Shown: positions 8,501-16,316, counted from the stretch's first letter. The stretch: 48,525 nucleotides of DNA from DASPNM01 sp035626515 (GCA_035626515.1 DASPNM010000010.1:1-48525); one strand, 5' to 3'. Translations and numbers: made by a program. The notes: generated from the letters alone by a model not told the origin.

Positions 8501-9753
8501 CCTGTTACGACCTGGTGCTGCCCAGCGGTGCCGACCACGAGACATTTGACGAAAGGAAAGTCGAAGCGAAGGAAAAGGTGAGGTATTGCGATAAGAAAGA
8601 CCTGTTCTTCCAGGCGCGGACGGTGAAACCCGAAAGAGAATACACCATCACTGTGAATTCATTCGATTTCGGGTCGTATGGATTCCTGCGCAGCTTCGCG
8701 AATGTGAATCGGGGCGGCAGGGACAGCATCAAAGCGGACATTAGCGACAAGATACCAATTTACGAGCCGGTGCCGGCCCACGTGGCGCATGAACTCAGGC
8801 ATCCGCAGCGCCGGCCCAAACGCGTTAAGTATACCGATAACCGCGTGACTATACCGCACGACATTGACGAAAACCGGATCGCGGATGGCGGGTGGAAAAC
8901 CTTGCGGCAGAAGGACGTCGCTGACCCGGCTGAGAACAATGCCGACGATGACAATTTGCCGCGGGGAAACGGCCGGAACGGCGACGGCCTCAGCACTTAC
9001 GAAGAATACAGGGGGTTCAAAATCCGGGCCGCTGCAGGAAGTGTGCATACACGTACAGATCCGGAGCGCAAACAATTGTTTATCTACAATCGGGATGGGC
9101 TGGATCACAGCCTGTATCAGGAAGCCACCGGGCTCGACCTGGTCGAGATCAGAGAAAGCCATTATCTCCCGGATGAATTTGGGGAGAACGGGCGGGTGGT
9201 GAACTTCAATTCGAATGGGACCACGAACGTCGCGAATCAAAAGGCGCTGCGACTGGTGGATGGGGGCAGGCACACGCGGCTCCTGGGAATCGCCTGTCCG
9301 ACCAACGCCTGCCCGGACGGGCCGCCCGGGCCGCCGAACTGGATGTATGAGATCCGGGTGTACACCGATGCGGTAAGAACGGTTGCTGCGAACAGGAATC
9401 TTGATTATAGCGCGAAGTTGCGACAGGTGATCGCACACGAGCTCGCGCATGGCGTTAACATCTGCCACCATGGAGAAGGTGACCCCTCACTGGAGAACGC
9501 ATACGATGCCGTGCACGGCCTTCGAAGCGGCGATACGACCTGCATTATGCGATACGATAATATAGGGACAAACATTCTCCGCGGAAGGGCAGAGGTTATT
9601 GGCCGAAGGCTTTGCGAGAGCTCAGCGGGTACAGGCTTTAACCGTCCGGGTAACCGCCCCGGCTTTGACAACGCACAGGCTGGAAGGGGTAATTGCATTT
9701 CACAGATACATGTGAGTGGAGAGGGTAGGCGTCCGGATCCGTGCCACCATTAA
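5599..9753 (+). CDS. Very large secreted multidomain protein with C-terminal metzincin-type zinc protease
   Basis: The 1384-residue protein starts at GTG 5599; the ATG two bases earlier is followed at once by TGA. A signal peptide ends near residue 25 (VASAQ). Residues 26-310 are paralogous to the preceding protein (GSVFIEPSGNN; LRRGETTHV; NLTPQVVNLEGGNIQTI). Two Cys-rich beta domains begin at C331 (CDCSGSI) and C457 (CECDCKV) and resemble each other, a likely internal duplication. A calcium-site-like stretch lies at 1115-1135 (NGRNGDGLSTYEEY). The protease has HELAHGVNICH at 1280-1290 (three zinc His with metzincin spacing, Asn in place of the usual Gly) and a Met-turn-like CIMRY at 1315-1319. 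It probably cleaves an extracellular protein; the target is unknown. Confidence 0.85.
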   Translation: MKSAGLPLGILLFFSQYGNPTVASAQTVSSEKGLTVVTFSAEQGKIYLRVPSDLTKGETISGSVFIEPSGNNARQLEKNRAELGRYTISLSGRHFPLSRATPVEWIVDTIANAQLLDSKGAVVAHVGIPVSASMAPLSFSGCRIPSHGITGFPFRIRGSFNGRAADTECLLGNQPIEVIAESQRQCIVQFPEGAKGPRQIQIRDSESTMCRRSVSGVDLQVTAGRLDLRRGETTHVRVSVTGLQLLPDAALLTIDNLTPQVVNLEGGNIQTITLWPLPDSAEGRFEKTYRVMSTTTGSFTVKVNLDLPDLFENTNSTVQEDIPPGYTKKSCDCSGSISIQKTGNNSFRADATGACNGACGIGIHTFTRCEVQSVSYRWSVVSANKNARIDGRNDGRSVNLAGASGSGYSVCVVATIACIDGTSCEITACADEKGSAVKPPGTEVRPPTEPTREKVKCECDCKVDGKLVKVGMNGGRIVFKVDAKGECKNKPCSETGTRVTCTLVKLTYAWSVGAGKEVVEIAGAADKAEVSLKPKGVGNYSLNVKVTATCSDGTTCSTVLNAEEVIDDPPPTINACSIVPQEKVEPAMNGRLKSKYIVAGKQIRRDQFIDLGAEGLDYDQLKWSCEPLRPCPDSRSEKVVILNSRVRFEWKIEGEGSFVRMGCLPDEQKTDAGDNVIFKPPVIPLPQKAADTTVTTKITLVIKDDNPTQPQDADVERVITVITKRSKSRPDFYSIDIKAEQPKLPDSKVPPPVVGSCETIGPVWQALTPVTPDPPVIQFPDVPDNDKMLVGQWMVVSTADQRDVDKVILNCKSKANCPTTPWSRDYEDQLTWTWTVKGGGKILSDPTAQFVVYEAPVAIPAGKDFLEIEFIVRVKNVGGKAADKETGIGKKTIRVYRAGVELSHPSLSWLPSDDNNIQLTSSLRYRDGKWKPAPAHACRIHYFELMSVSQERGTCLNEPMLDVKRPDACYDLVLPSGADHETFDERKVEAKEKVRYCDKKDLFFQARTVKPEREYTITVNSFDFGSYGFLRSFANVNRGGRDSIKADISDKIPIYEPVPAHVAHELRHPQRRPKRVKYTDNRVTIPHDIDENRIADGGWKTLRQKDVADPAENNADDDNLPRGNGRNGDGLSTYEEYRGFKIRAAAGSVHTRTDPERKQLFIYNRDGLDHSLYQEATGLDLVEIRESHYLPDEFGENGRVVNFNSNGTTNVANQKALRLVDGGRHTRLLGIACPTNACPDGPPGPPNWMYEIRVYTDAVRTVAANRNLDYSAKLRQVIAHELAHGVNICHHGEGDPSLENAYDAVHGLRSGDTTCIMRYDNIGTNILRGRAEVIGRRLCESSAGTGFNRPGNRPGFDNAQAGRGNCISQIHVSGEGRRPDPCHH

Positions 9754-9781
9754 TTAATGTATTTGAATTTCTTCTCGTGTC

Positions 9782-10642
9782 ATGAGCAGTATTAAAAAAA
9801 CTTTTGGCTTACTACTGGGGGTAATCCAGGTGACAGCAGGTTTTGCCCAGCCTGCAGGCGTTGAATTGAATCTTCGCGCGGCCGAGGTCGAGGTTTTCCG
9901 CGGGCATCCGCTGTTACTGTCTGTTTCCATCACACATCCGGCGAGCCGGTTCCATCGTCAGTCCAACATTGCAACTGAACGTGAGATCGAAGAGCTGCGG
10001 GAAAAAATAAAGTTCGAGCCGGAAAAACGTGAACAGCATGAAGCGGAGATCAGGCGACTACGGACATTGTTAACACCTGTGCCGGAAGTGATCATTGGAA
10101 ATGTGGCTCAGCCGTGGTACCATTCTCTAAAGTGGACTTTAGTTAAAAACGGTGAGACAGTGCCCGTGGTTCCGGAATATTTGCCCGTTCCTCCTGCTGA
10201 TGCGGTTGCTCGCCTTGACCGCGGAGACTTGCACAAGGCCTATTTTGGCATCAGCCCTGAATTGTCGTACGGACTGGCCGCCGGCGAGTACAGGTTGCGT
10301 GTGCAGGTTATGAGCGCGGCGCCGTCCGAAGTAGGAATTCATCTGCGTGAAAGCCGGCTCGATTCGACCGTAAGTTCCATGCTGGCCCGTGCGCGCTATT
10401 TCTGGCACGCCTCGCGAACCCCGGAAGGAATCGCAGCGGTTGAAGCCGCATTGAGAAAAGATGCACTGATCCCGGAAGCGTTGGTGTTGCGGGCGGAGCT
10501 GCTCATCCAGGAAAAAAATTTTTCTGCCGCCCTGCGGAATCTCCAGGAGGCGGCCGCTCTTTTCAACCGCCAAAACCCCTTGCGATACGAACCCCCCGAA
10601 TACCTATTGGATCTCATCGAATGGGTGAGAAAACAGCAGTAA
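9782..10642 (+). CDS. Secreted protein with coiled coil and C-terminal TPR-like helices, third gene of the cluster
   Basis: The 286-residue protein starts at ATG 9782, 28 bases after the protease stop, so it is very likely co-transcribed. The signal peptide is MSSIKKTFGLLLGVIQVTAGFAQ. Residues about 28-55 are beta-like. A charged coiled coil (EREIEELREKIKFEPEKREQ and on, about 62-95) follows, then a beta region containing GEYRLRVQVM. The C-terminal ~85 residues look like two TPR-type helical hairpins (ARARYFWHASRTPEGIAAVE; EALVLRAELLIQEKNFSAAL). Its place suggests a partner or assembly factor for the two large proteins upstream, an inference from context only. No family name can be given with confidence. 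Confidence 0.75.
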   Translation: MSSIKKTFGLLLGVIQVTAGFAQPAGVELNLRAAEVEVFRGHPLLLSVSITHPASRFHRQSNIATEREIEELREKIKFEPEKREQHEAEIRRLRTLLTPVPEVIIGNVAQPWYHSLKWTLVKNGETVPVVPEYLPVPPADAVARLDRGDLHKAYFGISPELSYGLAAGEYRLRVQVMSAAPSEVGIHLRESRLDSTVSSMLARARYFWHASRTPEGIAAVEAALRKDALIPEALVLRAELLIQEKNFSAALRNLQEAAALFNRQNPLRYEPPEYLLDLIEWVRKQQ

Positions 10643-10774
10643 AATCCTGCTACCAGGCCCGGTTTCATAAGAGATAACCTGTTGATACGAAAAAGCTTAC
10701 GCGAAGCCCAAGGCTGGCAGCATTTTTGAATCAATTAGTGCTGCATTCATTCCTCACCTGTAAAAACAAGACTT

Positions 10775-11230
10775 ATGAAAATGAGTAGAACGATTTTCAG
10801 CCTGCTGCTGGCCGGCTCGCTGCTCTTCGCCGCGTGTGACAACGACATGGACGAGCAGATGTACACCACGAGCGGCAACGCTTCGGGTTCGCAACACAAT
10901 CCTCCTGTGACCACCACGGCCACAGGGACCCTGAACGGTACGTACAATGCTTCCACTAATGTGTGGCAGTACACGATCACCTGGTCGGGGCTTTCCTCGG
11001 CAGCTACCATCGTGGAAGTTCGCGGGCCTGCAACGATCGGTGTGAACGGGAACCTTCTGTTCACACTGAACATTACCGCTCCGGGTGTAAACGGAAGCGC
11101 ATCAGGAAGCGTGACACTGAGCGAGCAACAGGAAGCCAGCTTGCTGGCTGACCAGCTGTATTACAGCGTCGTGAGCACCGCACATGTGACGGGGGAAATC
11201 CGCGGACAGATCCTCGCTGAAGAAGAATAA
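10775..11230 (+). CDS. CHRD-domain lipoprotein
   Basis: The 151-residue protein starts at ATG 10775 (ATG 10781 is also possible). It has a lipoprotein signal, MKMSRTIFSLLLAGSLLFAAC, with a clear lipobox LFAAC, then a short acidic linker. The rest is one CHRD-type beta domain with the typical closing motif HVTGEIRGQI near residues 138-147. CHRD domains occur in chordin and in many bacterial surface lipoproteins; their bacterial role is poorly defined. It lies 132 bases after the secreted cluster and is followed at once by a strong terminator, so it ends the transcription unit or is monocistronic. Confidence 0.85.
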   Translation: MKMSRTIFSLLLAGSLLFAACDNDMDEQMYTTSGNASGSQHNPPVTTTATGTLNGTYNASTNVWQYTITWSGLSSAATIVEVRGPATIGVNGNLLFTLNITAPGVNGSASGSVTLSEQQEASLLADQLYYSVVSTAHVTGEIRGQILAEEE

Positions 11231-11250
11231 AAGATTATGGAAGACCTCTG

Positions 11251-11284
11251 CTGCCGGCTCTAACTCAGCCGGCAGTTTTATTTT
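11251..11284. terminator. Rho-independent terminator shared by convergent genes
   Basis: A perfect 9-bp stem CTGCCGGCT (11251-11259) / AGCCGGCAG (11267-11275) with a 7-base loop, then TTTTATTTT. The stop codon of the convergent MFS gene (11265-11267) lies in the loop and its last codons form one arm. Confidence 0.88.
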
Positions 11285-12485
11285 GACGAATCAGCCGTAT
11301 CATGCTCGGCAGGCCAATTACCGCTCCCATCCCCAGTATCAGAAAGGCGTTGTTCTGTGCAAAGAATGATGCGGAATGAAACACGCGGTCCATCACTGCG
11401 AGGCTTAGTACTGAAATGAAAAACCCTATCGAGTTGTAGATGGTCAGCGCAGTGCCGCGCAAATGGCCGGGAGCGAACGCGGTTACCAGCGAAGAGAACT
11501 GCGGAGAATCCGGGATCACTGCCAGTCCCCAGAGGACTAGAAACGGCAGGAACCAGGCTGGGGGCAGACTGAACACGAGCGGAGACAGAAAACAACAGAT
11601 GCCGGATACGAATAAAGCAACCGTGGCGACTTTCGCGCTGCCGATTCGTTGTGAAAACATTCCTCCTGCGATGCAGCTGAAGGCGCCGCAGGCAATGATC
11701 AGGAAACTCCAAAGTGGTATGTTGAGGTTCACGCGTTGCTCACTGGCATAAATTGCCAGAAACAGCGGAAGAAACCCCCAGAAGGTGTAGAGCTCCCACA
11801 TGTGGCCGAAGTAGCCGAACGCGGCCTGCCGCCATTTTTTCGAACCGAAGATCTCGGGGATGGCATTCCATCGAAATTTTCCGGCGGCTCTGCGGTAGGG
11901 GCCGTCGCCTACAAAAGCCAGCATCAGGAAACCCCCGGCAGTGGCGAAAACCGATGTGAAATAGAGAACCGATTTCCAGGGGAGATCAAAATCGCGGTTG
12001 CGCAGCAGGTGCGGGAAGGCGGTTCCCAGCACGAGCGCCCCGAGCAGGAAACCCAACGCGCGCCCGAGGCCTTTTTCGTACCAGTCGGCCGCGATCTTCA
12101 TTCCCACCGGGTAAATTCCCGCGATGAAAAAGCCGGTGAGGAACCGGAAAGCGAACAGGGAGCTCCCGTCGCTTGCCAGCCAGGCGGGGGCTGCGTTGAA
12201 CAGGGCGCCCAGCAGGGAGCTAAAGAAAAAAAGTCTTACCGGAGAAACCCGGTCAGCGAGTGAAAAGAAGGCGAATACCAGCGTGCCCGCGACAAAGCCG
12301 AGCATCACGGCGCTCGTGACGAGGCTCACCGCGTAGCGGCTCAGGTGTAGCGTGTCCTGCAGCTCGGGCAGCACCGCGTTCCCGACGAACCAAAGCGAGG
12401 TGCCGGCAAACTGCGACAGGATGATCGTGGGCAATATCCGGGCGGGCGGTTGCAGCGGTTCAGGTTTTGGGGCGCAGATTGGCAA
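11265..12485 (-). CDS. MFS transporter
   Basis: The 406-residue integral membrane protein has about 12 predicted hydrophobic segments in two halves of six, split by a basic loop near residues 205-220 (YRRAAGKFRWNAIPEIFGSKKW). ADRVSPVRLF after the second/third segment matches the MFS loop 2-3 motif, and QRIGSAKVA is its counterpart in the second half. It probably exports or imports a small molecule by proton antiport; the substrate is unknown. Its ATG lies 26 bases inside the upstream DMT gene, so the two are likely translationally coupled. It is the last gene of a five-gene minus-strand operon, and its 3' end forms part of the shared terminator. Confidence 0.85.
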   Translation of the reverse strand: MPICAPKPEPLQPPARILPTIILSQFAGTSLWFVGNAVLPELQDTLHLSRYAVSLVTSAVMLGFVAGTLVFAFFSLADRVSPVRLFFFSSLLGALFNAAPAWLASDGSSLFAFRFLTGFFIAGIYPVGMKIAADWYEKGLGRALGFLLGALVLGTAFPHLLRNRDFDLPWKSVLYFTSVFATAGGFLMLAFVGDGPYRRAAGKFRWNAIPEIFGSKKWRQAAFGYFGHMWELYTFWGFLPLFLAIYASEQRVNLNIPLWSFLIIACGAFSCIAGGMFSQRIGSAKVATVALFVSGICCFLSPLVFSLPPAWFLPFLVLWGLAVIPDSPQFSSLVTAFAPGHLRGTALTIYNSIGFFISVLSLAVMDRVFHSASFFAQNNAFLILGMGAVIGLPSMIRLIRQNKTAG

Positions 12486-13365
12486 TCAAGATACCGCTAA
12501 ATACCAAGATCATACTGATCGCATGGGTCCAGGTAAAGGTTTCATCCAGAAGCACGACTGCGGCGAGACTCGTAAAAACCGGAATCAGATTTCCAAATAG
12601 CGCAGCACGGCCGGTACCGAGCCGGCCGATTACGATGTTCCAGAGCACGAAACAGATCACCGAGGCCCCAAGTGCCAGATACAAGATGCTACCGGCGATA
12701 TGCATATTCCAGTTCACCGCGGAATGCTGCTGCGCTTCCCAGAGTACAAAAGGGATTAGGAGCAGGGTGCCGATAATGAATGATGCCGTGAGAAAACTTA
12801 ACGACGAGATGCTCCGCGGTTTTTTCCGCACCAGCGTATTGTAAACGGCAAAGGTGAGCGCTCCGCCAAGCACCCAGGCGTCGCCGGCGGTGAAACGGAG
12901 TGTAAGAAGATTTTCGATACTTCCGCGACTGAGCAGGTAGAGAATTCCAACAATGCACAACAGGAGCCCGCCAACTTTGGCAACACCGATCCGCTCTTTG
13001 AGAAATATCCGCGCCAGGATGACCGAAAAAACAGGGGAGGAAGTGGTGCCGATCAGGGCGAGGTTGATGGCGGAAGTGTAATGCGCTCCCACGTAAACAA
13101 AGGTGTTGAACATCGAAACTCCCGTCAGCGCCACGAGCGTGAGGTACTTCCACGAGCGAAGCACCGGTCCCCATTCCTGCCGCAACCGCGAGAACCCGAT
13201 GGGCAGCAGGATCAGGCTCGCCAGCGCCCAGCGGTAAAAATTGAGGCCCACCGGCGGGATCTCCCGGTGCACATCCCGGGCAATGATGAAATTCCCGGAC
13301 CAGATGATCATCGCCAGCACGGCAAGGAAGATGGCGCTGTATTGTTGTTTCCTGGAAACCTCCAT
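12460..13365 (-). CDS. EamA/DMT-superfamily exporter
   Basis: The 301-residue protein has ten hydrophobic segments in two EamA repeats, the usual length for the family. Conserved features are FLAVLAMIIWSGNFIIAR in helix 1, RWALASLILLP in helix 2, ALIGTTSSPVFSVILARIFL with KERIG before helix 5, and in the second repeat GNLIPVFTSLAAVVLLDETFTWTH. It should be an inner-membrane drug/metabolite-type transporter, probably exporting an amino acid or related compound. It lies 3 bases after the radical SAM gene and overlaps the MFS gene by 26 bases, so both transporters are expected to be made with the enzymes upstream. Confidence 0.9.
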   Translation of the reverse strand: MEVSRKQQYSAIFLAVLAMIIWSGNFIIARDVHREIPPVGLNFYRWALASLILLPIGFSRLRQEWGPVLRSWKYLTLVALTGVSMFNTFVYVGAHYTSAINLALIGTTSSPVFSVILARIFLKERIGVAKVGGLLLCIVGILYLLSRGSIENLLTLRFTAGDAWVLGGALTFAVYNTLVRKKPRSISSLSFLTASFIIGTLLLIPFVLWEAQQHSAVNWNMHIAGSILYLALGASVICFVLWNIVIGRLGTGRAALFGNLIPVFTSLAAVVLLDETFTWTHAISMILVFSGILIANLRPKT

Positions 13366-13368
13366 GGA

Positions 13369-14661
13369 TCAGTGAGCAAAGTCCAGCTCAAAGCGGCCCC
13401 GTATCCGCTCTGCCGGGGGATTGAAATATCCGAATTTCAGATCCGGGAATTCTTCTTTCAGCAGATCCATCAGCTGCCGGATCCCGAGCCGCTCCCCGGT
13501 TTCGGTGATCCCCAGCTTCCCGAGATACCAGTCGGGGTCAATGTTGAAATTCCGCCACTGGATCATGTTCAGTCCCGTTTCCCGGATCAGCGATCGCAAG
13601 GCCTCGTACTCGGCCACGCTGTCCGTCATTCCGGGAAAAACAAAATAGTTGATGGAGGTCCAGCCGCCGAACGACTTCACCACCTTCAGGCTCTCCACGA
13701 TGTCGTCGAAGTCGTAGTTATTGGGAAGGTAATAGGGCATGTAGATTTCGCGGCGGGCCGAGTTGGTGCTGACCCGGATGGAATTCAGCCCCGCTTCGCA
13801 GAGCGCCCGCACCGATTCCGGCTGCGAGCCATTGGTGTTGATGTTGATGCTGCCTTTTTGTGTGTGCCGCCGGATCTGGATGATCGCATCGCGGATGGTT
13901 TCCCACATGAGCAAGGGCTCTCCCTCGCAGCCCTGCCCGAAGCTGATGATCGGGTAGGGGGCGGTCTCGAGATGCGGCACCGTAAACTCCACGATCTCTT
14001 CCGCGGTGGGCCTGAACTGCAGCCGGTCCTGCGTGGAGACGATGGATTCCGATTCCGGCTGAAAGGAAATGCAGCCGATGCAATTCGCATTGCAGGCCGG
14101 CGATACGGGCACGGGACATTCCCACCGGCCCAGCGCAAAATTCCTGGCAGCAGGACAATGATACGTGAGCGCGCAGTTGTTACCGAGATGTTCGACGAGC
14201 CGGTTCTGCGGGTATGCTTTCAACAATCGCTCGACGCCCGCTTTTACTTTTTCCGCATCATAGCCTGCGCAATCCTGCCGGATGTCGGGTTCGATGCGCA
14301 CAGACGGGACATAAAACCGGTTCTCGCGCCAGCCTGCCGCCGTGTAGCAGAACAAAGGAAGGGTGGGGGCGTCGGAAGCGGTTTCGTATGCGGCCAGGTA
14401 AAAGCCCGTATGCGCCGGGGGAATAAATGCAGCTACCGCCCAGCCTTTTTCGCAAAGCCGCATCCGGCCGGTCTTTACGTCAATCCCGATTCCCCTGCGT
14501 CCGGGTAATTCATAGAGTTGCCCGCCTTCCGGCAATGCGATCCATTCCTCCTCAGGCACAGGAACCGCATCCCACCCGCTCCGGCCCGTCGCATAAAGGC
14601 TCCGGTCTTCGAAGATGTTCCCTTCGCCATCGGAATAAAGCAGAAAAGGAGATTGATTCAT
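13369..14661 (-). CDS. Radical SAM enzyme with long Cys-containing N-terminal region
   Basis: The 430-residue protein carries the canonical radical SAM cluster motif CNANCIGC (Cys190, Cys194, Cys197). Glycine-rich SFGQGCEGEPLL, INTNGS and IRVSTNSA follow, and INYFVFPGMTDS completes a partial TIM barrel. About 185 residues precede the cluster, an unusually long N-terminal part, with further cysteines at about 131, 163, 169 and 182 that could bind an extra Fe-S centre. Radical SAM enzymes cleave S-adenosylmethionine to a 5'-deoxyadenosyl radical; the reaction here is unknown. It sits between a small membrane protein (12-base gap) and a DMT exporter (3-base gap), suggesting a role in modifying a molecule that is then transported. 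Confidence 0.9.
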   Translation of the reverse strand: MNQSPFLLYSDGEGNIFEDRSLYATGRSGWDAVPVPEEEWIALPEGGQLYELPGRRGIGIDVKTGRMRLCEKGWAVAAFIPPAHTGFYLAAYETASDAPTLPLFCYTAAGWRENRFYVPSVRIEPDIRQDCAGYDAEKVKAGVERLLKAYPQNRLVEHLGNNCALTYHCPAARNFALGRWECPVPVSPACNANCIGCISFQPESESIVSTQDRLQFRPTAEEIVEFTVPHLETAPYPIISFGQGCEGEPLLMWETIRDAIIQIRRHTQKGSININTNGSQPESVRALCEAGLNSIRVSTNSARREIYMPYYLPNNYDFDDIVESLKVVKSFGGWTSINYFVFPGMTDSVAEYEALRSLIRETGLNMIQWRNFNIDPDWYLGKLGITETGERLGIRQLMDLLKEEFPDLKFGYFNPPAERIRGRFELDFAH

Positions 14662-14673
14662 GTCGTTGCCACT

Positions 14674-15210
14674 TTACCGGTGCAGTTGTTGCCTGCAAAA
14701 TTCGTTGAATTCTTCCTCTTCTTCCCGCGACACCGGAGTTTCGACCGGCTGTTGCATGAGCCGGTTGTTCCGAAAATCGATCGTCAGTACTCCGTCTTTT
14801 AGTACAACATTGCTGAAGGTTTCCCAATCCAGGCGGCGCGGAGGAAACGAAGGAAACTTCACCTGCGCGGCCGTGAACTCGACCGGGAGCGGGCGCGTCG
14901 CGATCCGGTAGAGGAAGCCGAAGAACAGGCTTCCGAGGGCGGGCAGGTAGAACTGCTGCAGAATCCAGGCAATGCTCAGGGACGTAAACAAAACAGCGAA
15001 ATTGACCCTGTTCTTCCAGCTTCGAAGCAGCAGGCGCGGCAGCAACGCAATCGATAAGAGGACCAGGGTCAGGACATCTGTTGTGGAAGCAACTCCGTCG
15101 GAAAGCGCCACGGCAGGCAGCGCCACGAAATTGATCAGCACGATGAGCCAGGAGATGCGGTCGTAGCCCGTTCGCCGTTCATTTCGAAGCAGGAAGCGGT
15201 AGGTGGGCAT
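14674..15210 (-). CDS. Membrane protein of unknown function
   Basis: The 178-residue protein has three or four hydrophobic segments in its first half (ISWLIVLINFVALPAVAL; VLTLVLLSIALLPRLLL; FAVLFTSLSIAWILQQF; LGSLFFGFLYRI). A soluble C-terminal part follows (WETFSNVVLKDGVLTIDFRN), beta-like and perhaps PH-like, ending in an acidic helix EEEEEFNEF. I do not recognise a family. It lies 2 bases after the arginase-family gene and 12 bases before the radical SAM gene and is surely co-transcribed with both. Confidence 0.75.
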   Translation of the reverse strand: MPTYRFLLRNERRTGYDRISWLIVLINFVALPAVALSDGVASTTDVLTLVLLSIALLPRLLLRSWKNRVNFAVLFTSLSIAWILQQFYLPALGSLFFGFLYRIATRPLPVEFTAAQVKFPSFPPRRLDWETFSNVVLKDGVLTIDFRNNRLMQQPVETPVSREEEEEFNEFCRQQLHR

Positions 15211-15212
15211 TG

Positions 15213-16262
15213 TCAGTGCTGTGAATGATTGCTGGTGACAAGCAGGTTGCAGAGCTTGAACAGCACGCGCGCCCCCACGTTTGCGTCCCAGTCGCTTTCC
15301 CCGACACCGACTTCCACGAGATCGAAGCCGACGATCCTGCGTTTACTTTCCAAAAGCTTTTTCAGCAGGTAAAAGACCTGCTCCGTTTCGAAGCCTCCCT
15401 GTACCGGCGTGCCGGTGTTGGGACAGAGCTTGGGATCGAGACCGTCGATGTCGAAGCTCACATATACTTTTCCGGGGAGCTGGTCCACGATCTCATCCGC
15501 GATATGCTTCCAGGTATCGCCTTCGAACTGGCGGTGGCGGATGTCCCGTTCGAAATAAGTTTTCAAGCGATCGCTGTTCTGCTGCACGAATTCCCACTCT
15601 CCACCGCTGTAATCGCGTACGCCCACCTGCACGAGGCGCCGCAGCTGCGGGATCTCGCGGAGGGCGTTGTACATGATGCTGGCGTGCGAATAATTGAATC
15701 CCTCGTAGGATTGGCGCAGGTCGCAGTGCGCGTCGATCTGCAGAATGCCGAAGTCTCCTTCTTTTTCCGCGATCGCCTTGAAATATCCGAGTGGCGTGCT
15801 GTGGTCGCCCCCGAGAAGTCCGACCAGCTTGCCGCGATCCAGGAGTGCTTTGGTTTGCTCATAAACCCAGTTATTCAGGTAAACGCTGCCTTCGTTCACC
15901 TCGCGGAGCGTTTTGGTCATGAACTGGTTTGCTGAAACCTCTTCACCTTTAGAAATATAGTCAATGTAGAGTTCGGCCTCCTTGCGCAGGTAATCGCTTT
16001 TCATCAGGATCTTCCGGTCGCTGTCGCGCATGAAATATCCTTCTTTCCAGGCATCCGGCATTTCGGGATCGAAAAGGTCCACCTGCAGGCTGGCCTTCAG
16101 GATCACCTCGGGGGCGCGCGCGGTACCTACGCCGTAGCTGACCGTTACCTCCCAGGGAATCGGCACGATGATGAGACGGGCCTCGTCTTCAGTGGTGGGG
16201 AGACCGAAAATGTTGTTGTTCGGGTTGCCGACGCTGTTCGGATCATAGTTCTTGAAATCCAT
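15213..16262 (-). CDS. Arginase/agmatinase-family (ureohydrolase) metalloenzyme
   Basis: The 349-residue protein starts at ATG 16260-16262, preceded by a strong Shine-Dalgarno GGAGGA; an in-frame extension upstream is not needed. The binuclear-manganese ligands are in place: GGDH (His154), DAHCD (Asp177, His179, Asp181) and DIDGLDP (Asp271, Asp273). Such enzymes hydrolyse guanidino compounds (arginine, agmatine, formimidoylglutamate) to an amine plus urea or formamide. About 25 N-terminal residues and an insert near 65-125 make it longer than typical agmatinases, a form common in Bacteroidota, so the exact substrate is uncertain. It is the first gene of the operon that runs down to 11265. Confidence 0.88.
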   Translation of the reverse strand: MDFKNYDPNSVGNPNNNIFGLPTTEDEARLIIVPIPWEVTVSYGVGTARAPEVILKASLQVDLFDPEMPDAWKEGYFMRDSDRKILMKSDYLRKEAELYIDYISKGEEVSANQFMTKTLREVNEGSVYLNNWVYEQTKALLDRGKLVGLLGGDHSTPLGYFKAIAEKEGDFGILQIDAHCDLRQSYEGFNYSHASIMYNALREIPQLRRLVQVGVRDYSGGEWEFVQQNSDRLKTYFERDIRHRQFEGDTWKHIADEIVDQLPGKVYVSFDIDGLDPKLCPNTGTPVQGGFETEQVFYLLKKLLESKRRIVGFDLVEVGVGESDWDANVGARVLFKLCNLLVTSNHSQH

Positions 16263-16286
16263 AGGAATCCTCCAAAAAAAGCTGTG

Positions 16287-16316
16287 CAAGTTAACCGCGT
16301 TTCCGCGAGCCGGCAA
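16287..16316 (-). promoter_or_regulatory. Possible promoter of the ureohydrolase operon
   Basis: Read on the minus strand: TTG (16316-16314), 19 bases, then TTAACTTG (16294-16287), near the TTG-N19-TAnnTTTG consensus. The ATG lies 24 bases downstream. Confidence 0.35.

Noticed and set aside
13081..14508. A 475-codon plus-strand open frame
   Set aside because: It is antisense to the radical SAM and DMT genes, which carry clear family motifs.
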